Origin: a candidate division WWE3 bacterium
GTDB taxonomy: Bacteria; Patescibacteriota; WWE3; UBA101185; UBA10185
NCBI GenBank assembly: GCA_003564915.1
Contig: PXDX01000112.1
Span: forward strand, 1-14,572
Reading direction: 5' to 3'
DNA: 14,572 nt
The notes below the pieces were generated by a model. That model was not told where the DNA came from, searched no databases, and saw nothing but the letters and a program-made list of their open reading frames with translations. Each line of letters begins with the position of its first letter. Position 1 is the stretch's first letter. Below, one piece after another: positions 7,403 to 12,991 of this stretch. Position numbers and translations under genes: made by a program.

Positions 7403-7702
7403 ATGGAATATTTTATTTGCGCTAATTGCGGAAAGAAAGTTCCGTTTAGATCTTTTGGTACTCGAAATAGAAATCATTGTCCGCATTGTTTACATTCATT
7501 ACATGTTGATAGATCTAGTGGCGATAGGAGTTCCAAATGTAAGGGTTTGATGGCGCCTTACGGACGTTTCAATAAGGACGATGGGGAGCACATGCTGGTG
7601 CATAAATGTACTAAATGCGGATTTATCCGTTGGAACAGGATAGCCGGGGATGATGATTTTGAACTTTTTAAAGGGTTGAATACAGTTAAAGATCCTCGAT
7701 AG
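7403..7702 (+). CDS. RNHCP-domain zinc-binding protein
   Basis: This 99-residue protein carries the motif RNRNHCPHCLHSLHVD (about 21-36), the signature from which the RNHCP domain family takes its name. Cysteines are arranged as pairs C6-x2-C9, C26-x2-C29, a single C46 and C69-x2-C72, with several histidines, so it probably binds one or more zinc ions as a small ribbon or knuckle. The family's function is not established to my knowledge; a nucleic-acid or ribosome-related role is only a guess. It begins 7 nt after the preceding stop with no Shine-Dalgarno and no -10 box, so it is probably cotranscribed and coupled with the PilM-like/LytR_C gene. It is soluble: no signal peptide or membrane segment is seen. 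Its length matches a protein consisting of the domain alone. Confidence 0.85.
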   Translation: MEYFICANCGKKVPFRSFGTRNRNHCPHCLHSLHVDRSSGDRSSKCKGLMAPYGRFNKDDGEHMLVHKCTKCGFIRWNRIAGDDDFELFKGLNTVKDPR

Positions 7703-7775
7703 GGTTGCCCATACGTTTACTTTAATCTAATTAACATTTTTTACTACTTGAAAATTCCTTTTAAGCAGCCATAAC

Positions 7776-7804
7776 TTGCGGTTGTACTATATTTGTTGTA
7801 AGAT
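7776..7804 (+). promoter_or_regulatory. Promoter of rplU-rpmA (-35 TTGCGG, 17 nt, -10 TAAGAT)
   Basis: TTGCGG at 7776-7781 and TAAGAT at 7799-7804 are separated by the optimal 17 nt, and the -10 box ends 9 nt before the rplU ATG at 7814. The arrangement predicts a leaderless rplU mRNA and leaves no room for a regulatory leader such as those found upstream of L21 genes in some bacteria. The rest of the 111-nt gap is AT-rich with no clear terminator. Confidence 0.7.
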
Positions 7805-7813
7805 TCTCCTGTT

Positions 7814-8137
7814 ATGAAATACGCGGTAATTGGCCTTGATGGCAAGCAATTTATGGTAGAGGAGGGAATGACTCTGGATACAAACCGTTTGGAGGATCCT
7901 TCACCCAAAGTTCTGCTGTATAAAGAGAACGGTAAGACCATGGTGGGGACCCCCGAAGTGCCGGGAGTGAAAGTAAAACTATCCAAGAAGAATGACTACA
8001 TAGAAAAGACCACAATAGGAAGATTCAAGTCAAAATCCCGATATAGAAGGAAAAAAGGACACAAGCAGCCAATGAGCACTTTTTTGGTGGAAAAAATCAC
8101 TTATAGTAAGAAAAAAGACCAAAAGGAGGAGAAATAA
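7814..8137 (+). CDS. rplU: 50S ribosomal protein L21
   Basis: L21 binds 23S rRNA in the large subunit. The 107-residue product has the family start MKYAVIGLDGKQFMVEEG, the central VGTPEVPGVKVK strand, and the basic C-terminal RRKKGHKQPMSTFLVEKI element that contacts rRNA. Length is typical. It is the first gene of the universal rplU-rpmA pair, with rpmA starting right after its stop. No Shine-Dalgarno precedes the ATG; the -10 box lies within leaderless distance. The Lys-rich tail after residue 95 overlaps the ribosome-binding site of rpmA, whose AAGGAGG is read as part of the codons for KEE. Confidence 0.97.
   Translation: MKYAVIGLDGKQFMVEEGMTLDTNRLEDPSPKVLLYKENGKTMVGTPEVPGVKVKLSKKNDYIEKTTIGRFKSKSRYRRKKGHKQPMSTFLVEKITYSKKKDQKEEK
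8123..8129 (+). promoter_or_regulatory. Strong Shine-Dalgarno for rpmA
   Basis: AAGGAGG lies inside the last codons of rplU, 8 nt before the rpmA ATG. It is one of only two near-perfect Shine-Dalgarno sequences in the window and contrasts with the apparently leaderless first genes. Confidence 0.85.
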
Positions 8138-8395
8138 ATGGCGCATAAGAAGGCCGGAGGAGCAAAAGCTAGACAAGGTGGAAACGTTGTCGGTAAAAGA
8201 TTAGGCATTAAGTTATCCCACGGAAGTAGGGTATCTCCCGGGCAAATAATTGTCAGGCAGAGAGGTAAAACTTTTTATCCGGGAAAAAATGTTCGTATGG
8301 GGCGAGATTTTACCATTTATTCACTTGCAGATGGTGTTGTGAGCTTTAGAAATAAAACCCGTCGAAAGAAAGTCGTGTCCGTTACGGAAGAGTAA
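8138..8395 (+). CDS. rpmA: 50S ribosomal protein L27
   Basis: L27 lies near the peptidyl transferase centre of the large subunit. The 85-residue product starts MAHKKAGGAKARQGG and contains KRLGIK, the family core IIVRQRGKTFYPGKNV, GRDFTIYSLADGVVSF and a basic tail. The N-terminus begins directly with MAHKKAGG, without the cleavable extension seen in Firmicutes. The usual S-RNGRDS stretch after AHKKAGG is replaced by AKARQGGNVV, a modest divergence. The ATG immediately follows the rplU stop and is served by a strong internal Shine-Dalgarno. The stop codon sits in the left arm of a hairpin shared with the convergent lepB. Confidence 0.97.
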   Translation: MAHKKAGGAKARQGGNVVGKRLGIKLSHGSRVSPGQIIVRQRGKTFYPGKNVRMGRDFTIYSLADGVVSFRNKTRRKKVVSVTEE

Positions 8396-8411
8396 TCTAT
8401 TTATTTACTCT
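8389..8411. other. Hairpin spanning both stop codons of convergent rpmA and lepB
   Basis: AGAGTAA (8389-8395) and TTACTCT (8405-8411) are perfect complements with a 9-nt loop. The rpmA TAA ends the left arm and the lepB TAG lies in the loop. There is no T-run on either side, so it is not a textbook intrinsic terminator. It could still act as a bidirectional 3' end stabiliser in this 1-nt convergent junction. Confidence 0.5.
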
Positions 8412-8942
8412 CCTAAAATTTTCAATAGGATAATAAACCAATAAGGCACGCGCTCTAATGTTCTCCATCGGTAGAAATCCCCAATACCTACTATCCAGAC
8501 TATTGTCTCTATTATCGCCCATAACGACATATGAATTGTTAGGAACGATGTGTTCCACACTCTCTTTTAGCTTTGGTCCCCCTGATGTTCTGTCTATTTT
8601 CAGATAGGGTTCGTGAAGCGGGGTTCCGTCAATATGAACCGAGCCCCCCTCTATTTTGATTGTTTCACCGGGAAGTGCAATAACTCTTTTTATTATTAGA
8701 CCTTCTTCTTCAGGATGGTCGAATATGATTATTTCCCCCCGATCAATATCTTTAAAATTTATTGAAGCTTTCTCTCCAATTATCTGTTCGCGGTCCTCTA
8801 GAGTGGGGGCCATAGAATCTCCCGTTATAACAAGTAATTGTCCTAAAAAAATGTTTAGTCCGATGAAGATCAGTATCAAGATTAGGACAGATTCCAGAAG
8901 GTTAGCAAATATATTTCCAATGCTGAGACCCTTTTGATACAC
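8397..8942 (-). CDS. lepB: Signal peptidase I
   Basis: Type I signal peptidase cleaves signal peptides from exported proteins at the outer face of the membrane using a Ser/Lys dyad. The 181-residue product has a single N-terminal membrane anchor (about 16-37), then box B GDSMAPTL with the nucleophile Ser43, RGEIIIFD, box D KRVIALPGE with the general base Lys85, and box E GDNRDNSLDSRYWG. Size and single anchor resemble the short Gram-positive type. The GTG start at 8942 is supported by a complete promoter immediately upstream, placing the transcription start at or next to the GTG. It diverges from the tRNA-Val gene and converges on rpmA with a 1-nt gap. It is probably needed for secreted proteins such as the Ig-like protein at the right end. 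Confidence 0.96.
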   Translation of the reverse strand: MYQKGLSIGNIFANLLESVLILILIFIGLNIFLGQLLVITGDSMAPTLEDREQIIGEKASINFKDIDRGEIIIFDHPEEEGLIIKRVIALPGETIKIEGGSVHIDGTPLHEPYLKIDRTSGGPKLKESVEHIVPNNSYVVMGDNRDNSLDSRYWGFLPMENIRARALLVYYPIENFRRVNK

Positions 8943-8948
8943 AATGAA

Positions 8949-8977
8949 ATCTTAACCCTCCACGATGGTTTAAGCAA
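8949..8977 (-). promoter_or_regulatory. Promoter of lepB (-35 TTGCTT, 17 nt, -10 TAAGAT)
   Basis: On the minus strand TTGCTT (8977-8972) and TAAGAT (8954-8949) are spaced by 17 nt, and 6 nt then separate the -10 box from the GTG at 8942. The architecture copies the rplU promoter almost exactly, including the same -10 hexamer. It predicts a leaderless lepB mRNA with a GTG start. Confidence 0.7.
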
Positions 8978-8997
8978 GTGTACGGAGAGTCGCTATC

Positions 8998-9006
8998 TGT
9001 TATAAT
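8998..9006 (+). promoter_or_regulatory. Extended -10 promoter for tRNA-Val
   Basis: TGTTATAAT is a perfect TGn-TATAAT box ending 15 nt before the first base of the tRNA, leaving a short 5' leader for RNase P. No -35 is apparent, as often with extended -10 promoters. It sits back to back with the lepB promoter in a 79-nt gap. Confidence 0.65.
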
Positions 9007-9021
9007 TTTGATTGTTTCTAG

Positions 9022-9098
9022 GGGTTCGTAGCTCAGTTGGTTAGAGCGCTGCATTCACATTGCAGAGGCCCCCCGTTCGAGTCGGGGCGAACCCACCA
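9022..9098 (+). tRNA. tRNA-Val (anticodon CAC)
   Basis: A complete 77-nt cloverleaf can be drawn by hand. The acceptor stem is GGGTTCG/CGAACCC (7 bp), the D stem GCTC/GAGC, and the anticodon stem CTGCA/TGCAG with loop TTCACAT giving anticodon CAC. The variable loop is 5 nt, and the T arm is CCCCG-TTCGAGT-CGGGG. The discriminator A and an encoded CCA end (9096-9098) follow. CAC reads GTG (Val). The CCA lies 1 nt from the stop codon of the convergent GH18-like gene. Confidence 0.95.
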
Positions 9099-9099
9099 T

Positions 9100-10413
9100 C
9101 TAATCCAGAACTAAAGGAAATTCTTCTTCAATTAACTCCCATAGTTCCGGGCGGGCGCCGTCATATCCCAACGCCCAGATACCTATACCGTCTAAATTGA
9201 ATTCCTTGGCTATCTTATACTTTATTTCTAAAGATTTGGTATTTTCAAAATAGACTTTTCTTGGTTCTTCGGAATTAGGGTCAGGATATTCATAGAAGGG
9301 AACCTGCCCTAGCTCGTCCCACGAAGGCTCTATATCAAGAGATTCTAAGTTTGACATGATTTGAGCGTAGGTCTGTGTGATCGAGCTGCTAAAAGAGATA
9401 CTTTCGTCTTCGTTTTCCTCTTCGTTCTCATCTCCATCATCAACAAGACTTTCCTCCGGCAAATCGACGGTCTCTTTTTCAGGATCCGTGTCTTCTAATT
9501 CGTGTATTTGTCTAGTCCAATCAAATCCGTAGTAAGGAACGCCCAAGATGAGTCTTTGTGGAGGTATATACGATAAATAGTCCTTTATCATGGTCCTTAT
9601 ATCATATTGAGCATGGATCCCCGCTCCTCCTAAAGGTGATATTGGAGAGGCTTTATCTTCCGGAGTTATATGGAAATCATATGCCATGATAAAGATCTTG
9701 TCTGGTATGTCAGCGATGGACGGAATATCCGTCATTCTTTGATTGATGATCGAGTCTGCAAAAGCTGTCACTACAAGCTGCCCTTCAGGAATATCTCTTT
9801 TGATCCGGTTTTTCAGAAAAGCAATAAATTCTGCAAAGAGATTAGATACTTCTTCAGGTACGGGTCTATAGTTCTCAAAATTGATGTTGATGTTCTTTGT
9901 GTTTCTGTAGGCCAACTCAACTTGTAATTCTTGATAAAAATTTTCCCAGCAATATCTGCATCTTAGAAAATCTTCGGATACTTCATCATTATGCGAAATT
10001 ACAGTTAGAGCTGTTTTGACTCCTCTTTCTTCAGCCACCCTAAAGGCTTCCGTCAGTCTGGGATCGTTTCTCCAAGCATAATAGCCCGCGTGAGGCATTA
10101 AATTATCTTCTTCGTCAACTTTTTCTTTAACTATAGAACCTGTTGAATCTATTTCTACCCCAAAATATGCAATGTCGGAAAGAAGATCAAACCTGATGTT
10201 TTCTATTTCAGAGAGCATCCAGTAAGGTAGGTACCCGTATATTGAGTATTGGTCTCTTTTTTGAGCCGACCCCAAAGTTTCAACCTTGAAAGATCTTCCT
10301 TCAGGTCTGATCATTTGTTGTTCTTGAGGTTCCTCTCTTCTCATTGTGTTATATACCAACGCTGCTGAAGCAGCTATAACAGCGCCCGTTAGTATGATAG
10401 CCACCCTTTTCAT
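9100..10413 (-). CDS. Membrane-anchored GH18-like protein with altered catalytic motif
   Basis: From the ATG at 10413 the 437-residue product has an N-terminal membrane helix (about 3-22) and a short tether. A GH18-type barrel then begins near IYGYLPYWMLSE, similar in style to YaaH/YdhD-like spore-wall glycosidases. GH18 motifs include a VKTALTVISH strand, NININFENY, IFIMAYDFH and ILGVPYYGFDW, with DGIGIWALGYDG near the end. The usual DxxDxDxE reads KNININFE: the catalytic Glu (180) remains, but the preceding Asp positions are Asn or Lys. It may therefore be weakly active, altered in specificity, or a binding protein. An acidic insertion (about 305-338) and a lone CxxC (C152, C155) are unusual. 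I prefer ATG 10413 over 10431 because a TAGAAT box lies 8 nt upstream of it. The substrate is presumably a GlcNAc-containing glycan. Confidence 0.8.
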   Translation of the reverse strand: MKRVAIILTGAVIAASAALVYNTMRREEPQEQQMIRPEGRSFKVETLGSAQKRDQYSIYGYLPYWMLSEIENIRFDLLSDIAYFGVEIDSTGSIVKEKVDEEDNLMPHAGYYAWRNDPRLTEAFRVAEERGVKTALTVISHNDEVSEDFLRCRYCWENFYQELQVELAYRNTKNININFENYRPVPEEVSNLFAEFIAFLKNRIKRDIPEGQLVVTAFADSIINQRMTDIPSIADIPDKIFIMAYDFHITPEDKASPISPLGGAGIHAQYDIRTMIKDYLSYIPPQRLILGVPYYGFDWTRQIHELEDTDPEKETVDLPEESLVDDGDENEEENEDESISFSSSITQTYAQIMSNLESLDIEPSWDELGQVPFYEYPDPNSEEPRKVYFENTKSLEIKYKIAKEFNLDGIGIWALGYDGARPELWELIEEEFPLVLD

Positions 10414-10421
10414 ATAGGAGT

Positions 10422-10427
10422 ATTCTA
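10422..10427 (-). promoter_or_regulatory. Putative -10 element for the GH18-like gene
   Basis: On the minus strand TAGAAT (10427-10422) ends 8 nt before the ATG at 10413. No -35 hexamer is evident, and no Shine-Dalgarno precedes either candidate start. The element overlaps the alternative start codon at 10431-10429 region closely enough that the longer product would not be made from this promoter. Confidence 0.4.
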
Positions 10428-10501
10428 ACATTAGTTTGTTTTGTGTTTTTTGTTTATTTTTGTGCCTATGTATAAGGTTCCAACGAAAAATTGCATCTAA
10501 A

Positions 10502-10510
10502 TGTTAAAAT
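10502..10510 (+). promoter_or_regulatory. Extended -10 promoter for the glycoside hydrolase-flippase-ligase operon
   Basis: TGTTAAAAT is a TGn-extended -10 box whose hexamer ends 6 nt before the GTG start at 10517. No good -35 is seen. It selects the GTG and predicts a leaderless mRNA. It faces away from the GH18-like gene's -10 box across a short AT-rich stretch. Confidence 0.5.
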
Positions 10511-10516
10511 ACTGCT

Positions 10517-11713
10517 GTGATTAAATTTCCTTTGTTAACGAACAAAAAATTTATTTTACCCCTAATATTGCTGATTTCGACGGTTTTTGTAGGTGGAATA
10601 TACCTTTTTTATGAGGGTTTACGAGTAGAATATCCAAGGTCCGAATCTTTACCGAGACCTTTGCCGCCATCAAGGGATTTTGATTTTTGTAAAGATGGAG
10701 GTAGGTTGGAGTATTTCACTTACGATACAGTAGATCCTGAGGATTTTCAAAATAATAAATTCGGATTGTATATTTATGCGGAAGTATCAGCCTTTATGGA
10801 TTTGGCCGAGGAGCTTGTGAACTCGAACGGCGGTGAATGGGGGTATGTACTCATTCCATACAATGTAAAGGACTATGATCGCGGAAAGTGGGGGAGAGTG
10901 TTCAGAGATCTAAGGAATAAAAATTTAATACCGATCATTCAACTTTACGATCTGGATGTTTCCGATTACGAAAAACAGACAAGACGAGCAGCCTCTTTTC
11001 TTGATTCTTTTGTATGGCCCATCAGGCAACGATACATTAGTGTTTATAACGAGCCTAACGATTCCAGGTTTTGGAAAGGTTATACAGATCCGGTTGAATA
11101 CGCAGAAATTTTGGATTTTACTATAGACACTTTTAAAGATACTTCTCCTCATTTTTTTATGTTGAACGGTGCCTTGAATGTTAGCGCGACTTCCGGATTC
11201 GGTTATATTGATGCTTTTGATTTTATGATCCAAATGGACGAAGCTGTTCCGGGAATCTTCGATAAACTTGACGGATGGGCTTCACACTCTTATCCGCAAC
11301 CCAACTTTAGCGGTAGTCCCCATTCGACCGGAAGAAATAGTATTCGGGCTTATGAGGCGGAATTAGAGTTTTTATCTACCAGGTTAAACGTATCAAAGGA
11401 TCTGCCGGTATTTATTACGGAAACGGGTTGGGCCCATGCGGAAGGTAAAAATTATAATAGATCCTTCCCAACAGCTGAAAAAGTAAGCGAGTATATGGTA
11501 ATCGCATATGAACAGTATTGGCTTCCGGATGATCGAGTATTGGCGGTAACTCCCTTTACTATTTGGTACGAACCTCCGTACGATCACTTTTCTTGGATAG
11601 ATAGTGAGGGAAAACCCTACCCTCACTTTGAGGCAGTAAGAGAAATGGAAAAAACAGCAGGAACTCCTGACGAATTAATTCTAAGAGAAATTCAAATAGG
11701 GGATTGTGAATAA
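10517..11713 (+). CDS. Membrane-anchored clan GH-A-like glycoside hydrolase
   Basis: The 398-residue product has an N-terminal membrane helix (about 12-31), a Pro-rich tether (to ~53) and a catalytic-looking (beta/alpha)8 domain. Two motifs of clan A glycosidases are spaced normally: YNEPND with the likely acid/base Glu179, and FITETGW with the likely nucleophile Glu302. Around them are DGWASHSYP and a VLAVTPFTIWYEPP segment near the end of the barrel. I cannot assign the GH family (GH5, GH39 and GH53 styles are all conceivable). Exactly two cysteines exist, C58 and C397, bracketing the domain and well placed for a disulfide. The GTG start is supported by an extended -10 box 6 nt upstream. 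It heads an apparent operon with a flippase and a ligase, so it may trim or remodel the exported polysaccharide at the outer face of the membrane. Confidence 0.78.
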   Translation: MIKFPLLTNKKFILPLILLISTVFVGGIYLFYEGLRVEYPRSESLPRPLPPSRDFDFCKDGGRLEYFTYDTVDPEDFQNNKFGLYIYAEVSAFMDLAEELVNSNGGEWGYVLIPYNVKDYDRGKWGRVFRDLRNKNLIPIIQLYDLDVSDYEKQTRRAASFLDSFVWPIRQRYISVYNEPNDSRFWKGYTDPVEYAEILDFTIDTFKDTSPHFFMLNGALNVSATSGFGYIDAFDFMIQMDEAVPGIFDKLDGWASHSYPQPNFSGSPHSTGRNSIRAYEAELEFLSTRLNVSKDLPVFITETGWAHAEGKNYNRSFPTAEKVSEYMVIAYEQYWLPDDRVLAVTPFTIWYEPPYDHFSWIDSEGKPYPHFEAVREMEKTAGTPDELILREIQIGDCE

Positions 11714-12991
11714 ATGTCCGAATCAAACAAAGAAATTGTAGCTAAGAATACCCTTTTCCAGCTTATCGGTAAGGTTTTTACAATGGGTGTCACTGTTTTT
11801 ATCACCCTAATGATCACCCGAATATACGGTAGAGAGTTATACGGGGATTATAGTCTAATGCAAGGTTTTCCAGCCTTATTCTTTATCATTACTGACTTTG
11901 GATTAAACGCAATCTCGGTAAAGCACGCTTCAAAGGATAGGGCCAGGCTTTTTCATTATTTTCTAAATGTACTGATATTTAGAGTGATATTTTCTGCTGT
12001 GATCATTGCGGTAATTATTGTGGCTTTAGGTTTTTTTCCTTATGCTGAGGAGCTCAAATTCGGCATAAGATTAAGTTTACTTCTGATATTAACCTTTGGC
12101 CTTTACTCCAGTACTAACATTATTTTTCAGACCAAACTAAGATACGACCTTTCGGTCATAGGACAAATCACAGGTTACCTTTTGATCCTTTTTGCTGTCA
12201 TTTTTTTGGTTCAGGAAAGAGCTTCTGTTGTCTGGATCAGCTTTTCGTATGTTCTAGGAGGCCTTTTAACATTCGGAGTCAATCTGCTTTTGATATACAG
12301 GTTAGATATAAAAAAGACATTCTTTTTTGACTTGCCTTTGATAAAAAGATTATTTAAGGAAGCGCTGCCTTTGGGAATAACATTTATATTTACTCAAATG
12401 AATTTCAAAGAAGATGCGTTGTTCATCTCGGTTCTAAGGATGCCGGAGTGGCTTGAAATGAACCATTCCGAGGCTGTAGGAGTATATTCCCTTCCTTACA
12501 AAATATTTGAGGTCAGTTTGGTCTTCCCAACGTTTTTCATGAACGCTGTATATCCAATATTGGTTAATAATATGGAAGAAGGTCCCGAGAAACTGCTCAG
12601 GAATTTTAAGAAGGCCTTGGTATTTTTGGCTTTTACCGGTTTCATTGGAGGTGTGGTGGGAGTGATCCTCTCTCCATTAATTGTAGGTATCTTTGGTGCA
12701 GAAGAATTTAGGTATTCAATATATGTTTTACGAATTTTAATGGGAGGAGTAGTACTATTCTATCTAACGCAGCCCTTATCTTGGTTTCTTGTAACTTTAG
12801 GTAGGCAACGTTATTTACCCTACATATACTTTGTTAGCGTGGTTTTTAATGTGATTTTTAATATCATTTTCATACCTCGCTACTCCTTTTTTGCTGCTGC
12901 TACGATAACGATAATATCCGAATTTATGATCTTGATCTTGTTGGGATATTTTTGCTTAAAATCTTGGAAGGAGGTTTATCATGCTGTATAA
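11714..12991 (+). CDS. Wzx/RfbX-like oligosaccharide flippase
   Basis: This 425-residue protein is almost entirely hydrophobic, with about 12 or more membrane segments. It begins with the typical polysaccharide-transporter pattern: NTLFQLIGKVFTMGVTVFITLMITRIYGRELYGDYSLMQ. Later segments include LGITFIFTQMNFKEDALFIS and VGVYSLPYKIFEVSLVFP, which match the Wzx/MATE-like fold. Such proteins move lipid-linked sugar repeat units across the cytoplasmic membrane. A lipid II flippase (MurJ) is an alternative, but MurJ is usually longer and the adjacent ligase-like gene fits polysaccharide export better. The ATG directly follows the preceding TAA; only a weak GGGGA lies upstream. Its 3' end overlaps the ligase gene by 11 nt and contains that gene's Shine-Dalgarno. 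Confidence 0.85.
   Translation: MSESNKEIVAKNTLFQLIGKVFTMGVTVFITLMITRIYGRELYGDYSLMQGFPALFFIITDFGLNAISVKHASKDRARLFHYFLNVLIFRVIFSAVIIAVIIVALGFFPYAEELKFGIRLSLLLILTFGLYSSTNIIFQTKLRYDLSVIGQITGYLLILFAVIFLVQERASVVWISFSYVLGGLLTFGVNLLLIYRLDIKKTFFFDLPLIKRLFKEALPLGITFIFTQMNFKEDALFISVLRMPEWLEMNHSEAVGVYSLPYKIFEVSLVFPTFFMNAVYPILVNNMEEGPEKLLRNFKKALVFLAFTGFIGGVVGVILSPLIVGIFGAEEFRYSIYVLRILMGGVVLFYLTQPLSWFLVTLGRQRYLPYIYFVSVVFNVIFNIIFIPRYSFFAAATITIISEFMILILLGYFCLKSWKEVYHAV
12968..12975 (+). promoter_or_regulatory. Strong Shine-Dalgarno for the ligase-like gene
   Basis: AAGGAGGT lies within the flippase coding sequence, 5 nt before the ATG at 12981. With the rpmA site it shows that the ribosomes of this organism do use Shine-Dalgarno pairing for internal operon genes. 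Confidence 0.85.

Noticed and set aside
7748..7766. CTTGAAAA-TTCC-TTTTAAG as a terminator before rplU
   Set aside because: The stem is imperfect and A/T only, and no T-run follows; too weak to call.
8656..8937. A 93-codon frame antisense to lepB
   Set aside because: lepB has all signal peptidase boxes and a promoter; the opposite frame shows no motif or ribosome site.
10414..10431. Upstream ATG adding six residues (MLEYSY) to the GH18-like protein
   Set aside because: It overlaps or precedes the likely -10 box, and the shorter form starts directly with a typical positively charged MKR signal anchor.
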